The notes under the pieces were generated by a model that was not told the origin of the DNA, did not search any database, and worked only from the letters and a program-made list of their open reading frames with translations. The position numbers and the translations under genes were made by a program. This document shows, one piece after another, positions 1-5,825 of a DNA stretch of 13,019 nt (position 1 is its first letter; every line of letters begins with the position of its first letter). Origin of the DNA: an uncultured Burkholderiaceae bacterium. Lineage in GTDB: Bacteria; Pseudomonadota; Gammaproteobacteria; Burkholderiales; Burkholderiaceae. The stretch spans positions 1 to 13,019 of the forward strand of contig CALMCK010000116.1 in NCBI GenBank assembly GCA_937862845.1, written 5' to 3'.

Positions 1-80
1 GATCGCTTGAGAACCTGTGCGACCTCTTTGAGGCTTAAGAGTGGGCCAAATTTTTGCAACAGATATTCTTTGGTTTGCAT
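1..80 (-). CDS. Small helix-turn-helix DNA-binding protein, 5' part only
   Basis: This is the beginning of a gene read leftwards off the window edge; only 26 codons are visible. The start ATG at 78-80 is preceded by a very strong ribosome binding site (AGGAGG at 91-96, 10 bases away), which is the best evidence that it is real. The visible peptide contains LSLKEVAQVL, the pattern of the first two helices of a MerR/excisionase-type winged helix-turn-helix. Short proteins of this kind are common in prophages, plasmids and integrative elements, where they act as repressors, excisionases or activators. It is divergent from the 174-1235 gene, with 93 bases between them. The function is inferred from a short fragment, and most of the protein is not visible. 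Confidence 0.55.
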   Translation of the reverse strand, partial: MQTKEYLLQKFGPLLSLKEVAQVLKR

Positions 81-173
81 GGTATGCTTCCCTCCTGGTT
101 AATTTAGGTGGTTCAATTTTGCAGAAATCCGCTGATAACCGGAAGGCAAAAATATCGCATTTTTGGAGGTGCC

Positions 174-1235
174 ATGTCGATTAGAAGTGACTTGATAAAA
201 GAAGCCAAACTTTTCTATACAAAAAATTGGCGTGATTGCGATGAAACAATTGCCGATGCCATCAAAACTTGTGCACTGGAATTTGAGGCGCTGGACTCAA
301 TCAAGTCTTCCAACCGAAGTCGCTCAATCACGGCCAAAGTGCAAAAACATTTCGATTTTGCTTTTATGGATTATGTGCAACGGAATAATGGGGTGATGCT
401 AAATGGCATCGACGCATTTTCAGAGTTGATCGCACTTGATCCGGCAGATGCCGATCGTCAACTTGAGTTTTGGGGAAAGGCTGTTTCAAGAAGCTGGCCA
501 CGCTGTAAGGCAAAAAGCATTTATCCGCTTGGTGCTGGCAATGTACCGGTGTTTGATGCCAAAAGCATGGATGACTTGGGGGACGGTGCGCTCAGTACCA
601 CGGACGCATTGCGTGATTTTATTAGGCTGTGCCATGTGTTTAGTAAGACGCGAGAAGATACCCTACAGCAGACGCACTCAAATGGTCTTATCGAACAGAA
701 TGAAAAGCGAAAGCGCACGAAGCCTATCCGAGGCGAAAAATCAGTTGAGTTTAACCGCATCGCCAATTCATGGCCCTATTGTGAGCTGTGTTGGAAGTTA
801 AACGAAAATGAAGTCCATCGACAATTTTTGATTCAAAAAGGGGACCTCGACGACAACGGGTTGATGTTACAAGTCAAATCCTTGTCTTCGCGCTATTGCA
901 TCGATCACAACCCCTCCACATCTCAATACAAAAGAGATTCAAAAAAAAGGGCAAATTTTTATTTTGTGGTATTGGTTATTTCGAAAGCACGCATCATTTT
1001 GAATTTGAAACCACTCGAACAAGCGGATCTGCGTTTGGCCGCTCATGAAATTGCATGCTCTATCAGTCGAGTCCAAACAAAGCTCAAACAATCGCTCAAA
1101 CGCTATCTTGACTCGAGCCATCGACAATCATTGTGCAATATTTTTTCAAATGATCAAGTTGTTAATCTTGCCCACGATATTATTGATGAAGCATGCAGCA
1201 AAGGATACGAGCCGCACCTTGATTTATTGCGTTAG
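174..1235 (+). CDS. Uncharacterised mobile-element protein with a possible CxxC...CxxH zinc site
   Basis: I do not recognise the family. The protein is 353 residues from the ATG at 174, chosen because GGAGG lies at 165-169; the frame is open 22 codons further upstream, but that stretch has no binding site and looks non-coding. Residues C203, C206, C242 and H245 form a CxxC - 35 residues - CxxH arrangement typical of a zinc-stabilised fold such as a treble clef or HNH-like knuckle. It is followed by a basic stretch (K253, R254, K257, K258, R259) that could touch nucleic acid. There is no signal peptide or membrane segment, so it is probably cytoplasmic. It ends at a strong terminator shared with the convergent integrase gene, and with that gene appears to be cargo of an integrated element. 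Its composition is more AT-rich than the housekeeping genes to the right. A role in DNA binding or cleavage is only a guess. Confidence 0.75.
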   Translation: MSIRSDLIKEAKLFYTKNWRDCDETIADAIKTCALEFEALDSIKSSNRSRSITAKVQKHFDFAFMDYVQRNNGVMLNGIDAFSELIALDPADADRQLEFWGKAVSRSWPRCKAKSIYPLGAGNVPVFDAKSMDDLGDGALSTTDALRDFIRLCHVFSKTREDTLQQTHSNGLIEQNEKRKRTKPIRGEKSVEFNRIANSWPYCELCWKLNENEVHRQFLIQKGDLDDNGLMLQVKSLSSRYCIDHNPSTSQYKRDSKKRANFYFVVLVISKARIILNLKPLEQADLRLAAHEIACSISRVQTKLKQSLKRYLDSSHRQSLCNIFSNDQVVNLAHDIIDEACSKGYEPHLDLLR

Positions 1236-1255
1236 GTGTTGTCGTGTTTACAATT

Positions 1256-1286
1256 AAAAAAATGCCCCAATTGGGGCATTTTTTTT
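1256..1286. terminator. Bidirectional rho-independent terminator
   Basis: A perfect palindrome, AATGCCCCAATTGGGGCATT at 1261-1280, is flanked by a run of A on the left (1256-1262) and eight T on the right (1279-1286). It therefore makes a GC-rich hairpin followed by a U tract on both strands. It lies between the convergent 174-1235 gene and the integrase gene and should stop transcription from both. Confidence 0.9.
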
Positions 1287-1314
1287 CTAATGAGTGCAGG
1301 TTTTTCGTCTTTGA

Positions 1315-2361
1315 TTACTTTTTGGTGAGTCTATCGAGTTTTTCGATGAGATTTTCTGTGCGCAGATGGGTGTAGCGTTTGAGCATTTGCATGCTTTTAT
1401 GGCCACTGATGCTCACGACCTCTTGGTCACTGAAGCCCGCCTCGACTAAGCGACTGACCGCTTCATGGCGAAGGTCGTGGAAGTGGAAATTTTCCAAGCC
1501 GATTCGATCGATAATCGTCTTCCAGCTCTTTCTGAAATTATATGGGCGACGGACGCCATCTCGACCAGGCTCTCCAGGAAAAATCAAAGCCTCATCATCC
1601 TTATCAGTCACGGGATTATCCAAGGATTGACGGAGCACTTCAACTGCAGTTTTGGTTAACGGCACGGTCCGCGTCTCATTGTTTTTGGTGTCATACAGTC
1701 GAATAATTCGTCGTTTCAGATCGATTTGATTGCGCATTAGCCCGGTGATTTCAGATGCACGCATGCCAGTTTCAATTGCAATGATCACAATCCACAACAT
1801 CATCGGGTTTTGATGTTTGGACAACGCTTGCATCAAAGCCACTTCTTCTTGAGCAGTCAATCTCCGTTCCCTTCCTTTGGCTGGCGATGGCTTTTTAATC
1901 AGAGTGACGGGATTAACCACCAAACCCGTTCCCCACTCTTGAATGGCAACAGTGAATAAATGCCCAATGAGTGCCAAATCCAAACGAACAGTGTTTGCTT
2001 TTTTTCCTTCGGACAATCTGCGGTCTCGGAATTTTGCAACCATTTCCGAAGTGATGCTGGCCAGAGAGTATTGACCGAACGTGCGCAACAGCAGTCCAAA
2101 ACGATACCGCTCGCCAATTTGGGTTTTAGGTTTTTTTGTTGAAGTGACTTCTCGACCGTAGCGTTCAAGCGCATCGGAGAACAGTATCTTTTCTGCAACA
2201 GTTCTTCGTATGTAAACGCCTCGAACGATTTCGTCTTCGGTTGTGCGCGCCCAATCCTCTGCATCACGCTTTACACGAAATGTTTTTATGGTTGTGGGCC
2301 ACCCCTGTTTGCGGATGATCGCTTTCCATGTGCCGGATTTTGTTTTGGTGATTGTAGCCAT
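1315..2361 (-). CDS. Tyrosine recombinase / phage-type integrase
   Basis: Site-specific recombinase of 348 residues that would catalyse integration and excision of the element to its left. The catalytic set of the family can be read directly: R201 (in TGMRASEITGL), K226, H295-x-x-R298 (HDLRH), H321 (GHKS) and the nucleophile Y330 (KRYTHL). The N-terminal 50 residues match the small arm-binding domain common in integrases that act at tRNA genes, and residues 60-155 match the core-binding SAM-like domain. The length is normal and the catalytic residues are intact. The ATG at 2359-2361 has GAGGAGT at 2368-2374, a good ribosome binding site. The gene starts about 100 bases from the 3' end of tRNA-Thr and reads away from it, the usual arrangement at one end of an integrative element. 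No second attachment site is visible in the window. Confidence 0.95.
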   Translation of the reverse strand: MATITKTKSGTWKAIIRKQGWPTTIKTFRVKRDAEDWARTTEDEIVRGVYIRRTVAEKILFSDALERYGREVTSTKKPKTQIGERYRFGLLLRTFGQYSLASITSEMVAKFRDRRLSEGKKANTVRLDLALIGHLFTVAIQEWGTGLVVNPVTLIKKPSPAKGRERRLTAQEEVALMQALSKHQNPMMLWIVIIAIETGMRASEITGLMRNQIDLKRRIIRLYDTKNNETRTVPLTKTAVEVLRQSLDNPVTDKDDEALIFPGEPGRDGVRRPYNFRKSWKTIIDRIGLENFHFHDLRHEAVSRLVEAGFSDQEVVSISGHKSMQMLKRYTHLRTENLIEKLDRLTKK

Positions 2362-2384
2362 TGTTTTACTCCTCAGATATCGAT

Positions 2385-2414
2385 AGTGTACCGAAACTGT
2401 TACCGCAGAGTTAA
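2385..2414 (-). promoter_or_regulatory. Possible integrase promoter
   Basis: On the minus strand, TTAACT (2409-2414) and TACACT (2385-2390) are separated by 18 bases, each matching 4 of 6 positions of the sigma-70 consensus. Two similar words, CGGTAACA and CGGTACAC, lie in and beside this element and could be sites for a regulator. The assignment rests on weak consensus matches only. Confidence 0.3.
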
Positions 2415-2426
2415 AACTTGGTCTGG

Positions 2427-2456
2427 AAAGGGGTTACGAATCATCGTAACCCCTTT
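2427..2456 (-). terminator. Hairpin downstream of tRNA-Thr, probable terminator
   Basis: A perfect 13-base-pair stem (2427-2439 with 2444-2456) has a four-base loop and starts and ends in A3/T3. It lies immediately after the tRNA-Thr 3' end in the direction of transcription and separates it from the integrase gene. The U tract is short, so termination on either strand is likely but not certain. Because it sits right at the presumed junction of chromosome and element, it could instead belong to the attachment region. Confidence 0.6.
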
Positions 2457-2463
2457 GTTTGAA

Positions 2464-2539
2464 TGGTGCCCGTTGCAGGACTTGAACCCACCACCCCCTG
2501 ATTACAAGTCAGGTGCTCTACCAGATGAGCTAAACGGGC
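2464..2539 (-). tRNA. tRNA-Thr (anticodon UGU)
   Basis: On the minus strand the 76 bases fold as a complete cloverleaf: a 7-bp acceptor stem (GCCCGTT with AACGGGC), a 4-bp D stem (GCTC/GAGC), a 5-bp anticodon stem (CCTGA/TCAGG) with loop CTTGTAA giving anticodon TGT, a 5-base variable loop, a T loop TTCAAGT, discriminator A and an encoded CCA. UGU reads threonine ACA codons. The T stem (GTGGG/CCTGC) contains two adjacent wobble pairs, U50-G64 and G51-U63, which is somewhat unusual. The 3' end faces the integrase gene, so this is probably the attachment target of the element. Confidence 0.95.
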
Positions 2540-2548
2540 AAGACGCGT

Positions 2549-2578
2549 ATTATAAACAAAGTTGAGCGTTCAATGCAA
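2549..2578 (-). promoter_or_regulatory. tRNA-Thr promoter
   Basis: On the minus strand there is a perfect TATAAT box (2549-2554), 9 bases upstream of the tRNA 5' end, with TTGCAT (2573-2578) 18 bases further upstream. The -10 box is ideal and the -35 box weak. The short distance to the mature 5' end is normal for a tRNA gene. Confidence 0.6.
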
Positions 2579-2627
2579 GGGCTTTTTAATTAAAACGGTT
2601 ATTTTTGTTGTGGTGGCCAAAAAATCG

Positions 2628-3491
2628 TCACGTACGTTCGGCAACGATGAAGCGAAAAGGACAGCCGCGATCGTCGGTGTGCACTTGAAAACCGTATTCG
2701 GCGAACAGTTCCGCTACATTTTGTTTGTGCCATGCAAGCACGAATGGCTCGTGCGCTTTTCGGGCGAGCCATTTAAAATATACGCCGCGTAGACCGTAGT
2801 CTCGCCACATCTGGCGATAACTGCCATACCACTGAACATCCGAGGGCTCCAAAATAGCCAGTGTGCCGCCTGTGCGCACTACCCGCTGAAACTCGGCAAG
2901 TGCTTCACGCAAGTAGCGCGGTGGAATTTCGTGCAGCAAGAAGCAGACGCTGATGCCGTCGAATGATGCGTCGGGCATGCCTGTTTTTTCTGCCAATGCT
3001 TGCTGCCAATGAATATTTAAGTCGCGATGAGTGATTGCGGCGCGTTGTAACAGGTAAGGCGATGGCTCTAGCGCCCACACTTCTACTGTGCCTGCCGTTT
3101 TTAATGCGGCGGCCATATTGCCTGCGCCGCTACCCACATCAAGCACTCGCTGCGCTTTACCCAGCGCTTGCGTGAGGCGTTCTCGACCTTGTTTGAGCGT
3201 GCCGATCATGCTGTCTTCGAAGCCTTTGGCATAACCTTTTGTGAGGTTTTTGGAGTAGTTTCCGTTGGGCAGGTTGTGGAACTCTTGCAGCATATATTTA
3301 GGCAGCATGTCGGCGCCAATTAAGCCGTCTGGCAGTCGCACGCGCTCGTGTTTGTTGCCTAGGATTTTAAAGAACACTCGCAAATGCACCCATGGCATTT
3401 TCCAATTCAACTGGTCAGGCCAAGCATCTGGGAGCTCAATATTGGCCCAGTCGGTTTGCAGTAGGTGGTCTAAGTTTGGAAGTTGGTTCAT
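2628..3491 (-). CDS. SAM-dependent class I methyltransferase of unknown substrate
   Basis: Protein of 287 residues (from ATG 3489-3491) with a Rossmann-type methyltransferase core. Motif I is VLDVGSGAG at 116-124, the acidic end of strand beta-2 is E142 (ALEPS), and a later stretch LLHEIPPRYLREAL at 185-198 leads into the RTGGTLAILEP strand at 206-216. This pattern fits the UbiE/Methyltransf_11 group of small-molecule methyltransferases. The N-terminal 100 residues are not part of that core and I do not recognise them. There is no membrane segment or signal peptide. An alternative GTG start at 3531-3533 overlaps the sspB stop codon as GTGA, the form seen in translationally coupled genes, and would add 14 residues. 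Neither start has a clear ribosome binding site; I prefer the ATG, without certainty. The gene follows sspB and may be co-transcribed with it. Confidence 0.85.
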   Translation of the reverse strand: MNQLPNLDHLLQTDWANIELPDAWPDQLNWKMPWVHLRVFFKILGNKHERVRLPDGLIGADMLPKYMLQEFHNLPNGNYSKNLTKGYAKGFEDSMIGTLKQGRERLTQALGKAQRVLDVGSGAGNMAAALKTAGTVEVWALEPSPYLLQRAAITHRDLNIHWQQALAEKTGMPDASFDGISVCFLLHEIPPRYLREALAEFQRVVRTGGTLAILEPSDVQWYGSYRQMWRDYGLRGVYFKWLARKAHEPFVLAWHKQNVAELFAEYGFQVHTDDRGCPFRFIVAERT

Positions 3492-3529
3492 AAGCGATAT
3501 GGTTGCGATAACTTGACGATGACGTCCGT

Positions 3530-3925
3530 TCACTTGACTAATTTCAGCGGACTGCTTTTTGTGGGCGTGCTTTCCGCTTCTGGTGGCGTTGAGGCGGCGG
3601 GTTCGGTTGAGTCAGTCACCTCGAAACCCATGCCTTGTCCTGTTTCGGCGGCAAAGATGGCGGCGATGCGGTTGATGGGGACGTCGATTTGCTCAGCGAC
3701 CGTGCCGAATCTGGCTTGGAAGCTGACCCATTCGTTGCCGAGCTCTAGGTTTTGTGTGGCGTCCATGCTGATGTCGAGGACGATTTTACCGTCGTCGTCG
3801 AAGCCGTGCGGCACGTGGGTTTGTGCGTCAATTTCGACGAGGATTTGCGGGGTGACGCCTTGGTCGTTGCACCATTCCCATAGGGCGCGGATGAGATAGG
3901 GTTTTTGGCTGATTTCGGATGACAC
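3530..3925 (-). CDS. sspB: ClpXP protease specificity-enhancing factor SspB
   Basis: SspB is a cytoplasmic adaptor that binds ssrA-tagged polypeptides from stalled ribosomes and tethers them to ClpX for degradation. The 131-residue protein has the compact substrate-binding domain at about residues 8-105 (start KPYLIRALWEW; middle EWVSFQARFGTVAEQIDVPI), a flexible proline/serine/threonine-rich linker, and a hydrophobic-basic tail PLKLVK. That tail corresponds to the conserved ClpX-docking peptide at the end of the E. coli protein. The start is GTG (3923-3925) with a good CAGGAG site at 3932-3937. It lies 90 bases downstream of sspA, the usual pairing in beta- and gammaproteobacteria, with a hairpin between them. 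The length and both functional ends are normal. Confidence 0.95.
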   Translation of the reverse strand: MSSEISQKPYLIRALWEWCNDQGVTPQILVEIDAQTHVPHGFDDDGKIVLDISMDATQNLELGNEWVSFQARFGTVAEQIDVPINRIAAIFAAETGQGMGFEVTDSTEPAASTPPEAESTPTKSSPLKLVK

Positions 3926-3958
3926 GAGACACTCCTGTGAACGTGAATATTAACGATA

Positions 3959-4005
3959 AGAACCCATGGCAAAACAGAGAACGTGGGTTCTCTGTTGCCG
4001 TTTTT
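3959..4005. promoter_or_regulatory. Alternative hairpins between sspA and sspB (attenuator or weak terminator)
   Basis: Two hairpins compete for the same bases. Stem A pairs AACAGAGAAC (3973-3982) with GTTCTCTGTT (3987-3996), and after a two-base bulge extends with GGC/GCC. Stem B pairs AGAACCCA (3959-3966) with TGGGTTCT (3984-3991). On the plus strand stem A is followed by five T; on the minus strand, where sspA and sspB are read, by only about four T. This could reduce read-through from sspA into sspB. The pairing is seen directly; any regulatory role is inferred. Confidence 0.45.
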
Positions 4006-4015
4006 GAGCCATCGA

Positions 4016-4618
4016 TTAACGGCGCATGACTTTTTCTGACGGGGTCAATGCTTCAATGTATTTCGGGCGAGAAAAAATCCGCTCGGCGTATTTGAGCAGC
4101 GGTGCCGCTGCTTTTGGCAGTGTGATGTCGTAGTACTCGAGGCGCCAAAGCAGTGGTGCGAGTGCGATGTCGGGCATGGTGAAGTCGTCGCCGAGCATGT
4201 ATTTGTTGTACGCAAATATCGGGGCGAGCTGAGTGAGCTGGTCGCTGATGTATTTGGTGGCCGCTTCGTGTTCGCTGTGGCGTGCTGGGTTTTCCAGTGT
4301 CTGCACATGGGTGAACAGCTCTCGCTCAAATGTGAGCAACATCAGTCGTACGCGTGCGCGCATAACGGGATCGGCGGGCATGAGTTGCGGATGTGGAAAG
4401 CGCTCATCAATGTATTCGTTGATGATGTTTGATTCGTAGAGTATCAAGTCACGGTCGACCAAAATCGGCAATTGGCCGTACGGGTTCATCATCATGATGT
4501 CATCGGGTTTTTGAAAAACGTCTACGTCGCGCACTTCAAAGTCCATGCCTTTTTCAAATAAGACGAAACGGCAGCGTTGTGAAAAAGGGCAGGTGGTGCC
4601 AGAGTATAAAACCATCAT
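4016..4618 (-). CDS. sspA: Stringent starvation protein A (glutathione S-transferase fold)
   Basis: SspA is an RNA-polymerase-associated regulator of stress responses. The 200-residue protein has a thioredoxin-like N-terminal domain (about 1-75: LYSGTTCPFSQRCR, then NPYGQLPILVD and LYESNIINEYIDERFP, which form the glutathione-binding region in true transferases), followed by an all-helical C-terminal domain. P75-H76-P77 matches the conserved Pro-His-Pro surface patch that E. coli SspA needs for its regulatory function. Two consecutive ATG codons open the gene; TAAGGA at 4628-4633 fits the first (4616-4618). It is separated from the upstream petC by a strong terminator, so it probably has its own promoter. 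A generic glutathione S-transferase is the alternative, but the pairing with sspB argues against that. Confidence 0.95.
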   Translation of the reverse strand: MMVLYSGTTCPFSQRCRFVLFEKGMDFEVRDVDVFQKPDDIMMMNPYGQLPILVDRDLILYESNIINEYIDERFPHPQLMPADPVMRARVRLMLLTFERELFTHVQTLENPARHSEHEAATKYISDQLTQLAPIFAYNKYMLGDDFTMPDIALAPLLWRLEYYDITLPKAAAPLLKYAERIFSRPKYIEALTPSEKVMRR

Positions 4619-4684
4619 GATTCAGATTCCTTAGGTCAGCGTTGCATGCAGTGGCAAAATGCCGCTGCACCAGCAGATGAGACA

Positions 4685-4701
4685 GTGTGACAAATTCACA
4701 C
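4685..4701. promoter_or_regulatory. Palindrome GTGTGA-N5-TCACAC upstream of sspA
   Basis: A perfect 6-base inverted repeat with a 5-base centre lies 67-83 bases upstream of the sspA start and just downstream of the petC terminator. It resembles a dimeric regulator operator, and is one base shorter in the centre than a CRP-type site (TGTGA-N6-TCACA). No regulator can be named from the sequence. Confidence 0.35.
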
Positions 4702-4728
4702 AAAAAAGGCAAGCCATGCTTGCCTTTT
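4702..4728 (-). terminator. Rho-independent terminator of the petABC operon
   Basis: An 11-base-pair stem (4704-4714 with 4718-4728) has a CAT loop. On the minus strand it is followed by a run of six T (4702-4707, partly within the stem). It lies 16 bases past the petC stop codon, where the operon should end. Confidence 0.85.
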
Positions 4729-4744
4729 CGTTAAAATTTACTGA

Positions 4745-5809
4745 TTAATGGATGTCTTTCCAGTAATTTTTATTGAGTCGGCGCGCCAACAAGAACAACA
4801 GTACTAAGAATATCAAAACACCGTAACCCAATTTTTTGCGTGAGTCTTGATCAGGCTCTGATGCCCAAGCCAAGAAGTTCGTCACGTCGCGGGCAGTTTT
4901 TTCATAATCAGCTGGTGTCGCGGCCTTGCCCTGCCGTTGCATTTCATAGCCTTCGAGGTGTTGAACTTTTAGACCTGTGTGCTCGTCTTCTTTCTCGACA
5001 AACTTAGGCGCTTTCACACCTTCTTCGGTCCACAGTGCGTGCGGCATGCCGACGCCGGGGAACAAGGCATTGTTCCAACCCGTCGGGCGTTCGTCGTCGC
5101 GGTAGAAGCTAATGAGATAGGTGTATACCCAGTCTGCGGTGCGTGCGCTGGTGACCAATGACAAATCTGGCGGTGGTACACCAAACCATGCGGCAGCATC
5201 AGCACGTGGCTGGGACACCATCATCAAGTCGCCGATTTGGCTGTCGCTGCGCTTGAGGATTTTGGTTTTAATGTCGTCTTCGCTCAATTTAAGCTTTAGC
5301 AGTTGATTGTAACGCACCGAAGACAGGCTGTGGCAGCTTAAACAGTAGTCGCCAAAAACACGCGCACCGTTTTGTAAAGACTCATAATCTGTCATGTTGA
5401 CTTGAGCGTCTTTCAAGGGAACTGCGCTGTGCGAGCCGCCAAACCCCATGAGATACAAAGCGGATGCGAGCAACGAACCAACCATGACATACAATGCACG
5501 CGCAATGGTTTTGCGCACGCCTTTGGTGCTGGCGAGGCGGTAGCCTAAAATCAGAGCGATGACGTAAATCACCGAGCCTATCCACTCGTTCATGCCGACA
5601 ATGATGTTGCGACCCATGAACACCGCGAAAGCGGCCATGACCAACAGGGCGACTTTACCAATCAGCTGCTCGTTTTTAGTTTTTTCTGCCGCGCCGTCTT
5701 TGCGGTGAACGAACAGCAAATAAATCGCTGCACCAATCAAGACAAATGCTGCAAATCCCATCACGACAAACAATATGGATGGACCGAATTTTGTGAAAAA
5801 ATGACTCAT
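4745..5809 (-). CDS. petC: Cytochrome c1 with an extra multi-helix N-terminal extension
   Basis: Cytochrome c1 carries electrons from the Rieske protein to cytochrome c in the bc1 complex. The c1 domain (about 135-325) has the covalent haem site C156-x-x-C159-H160, the likely sixth ligand M255 in FPGVGMPHALW, and a C-terminal membrane anchor at about 327-343. At 354 residues it is about 100 longer than usual. Residues 1-97 hold three hydrophobic segments (about 10-33, 50-72 and 75-91), ahead of a stretch (about 98-128) that looks like an ordinary c1 signal peptide: RKTIAR, a hydrophobic core, then GSHSA. Basic loops at 35-46 and 91-104 would be cytoplasmic, which places the haem domain correctly in the periplasm. 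The ATG 5807-5809 has AGGGGA about six bases upstream and follows petB by 16 bases. An internal GTG (codon 98) would give a normal-length protein but is badly placed relative to any binding site. Confidence 0.93.
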   Translation of the reverse strand: MSHFFTKFGPSILFVVMGFAAFVLIGAAIYLLFVHRKDGAAEKTKNEQLIGKVALLVMAAFAVFMGRNIIVGMNEWIGSVIYVIALILGYRLASTKGVRKTIARALYVMVGSLLASALYLMGFGGSHSAVPLKDAQVNMTDYESLQNGARVFGDYCLSCHSLSSVRYNQLLKLKLSEDDIKTKILKRSDSQIGDLMMVSQPRADAAAWFGVPPPDLSLVTSARTADWVYTYLISFYRDDERPTGWNNALFPGVGMPHALWTEEGVKAPKFVEKEDEHTGLKVQHLEGYEMQRQGKAATPADYEKTARDVTNFLAWASEPDQDSRKKLGYGVLIFLVLLFLLARRLNKNYWKDIH

Positions 5810-5825
5810 TTTTATCCCCTATCCA

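Noticed and set aside
108..173. Upstream extension of the 353-residue unknown gene
   Set aside because: The first ATG at 108 has no ribosome binding site, whereas ATG 174 has GGAGG just before it.
5516..5518. Internal GTG (codon 98 of petC) as the true cytochrome c1 start
   Set aside because: It would give a normal-length c1 with a good signal peptide, but the only purine-rich word (AAAGG) is one base away, too close, and the upstream ATG has a proper site directly behind petB. Kept as the main alternative.
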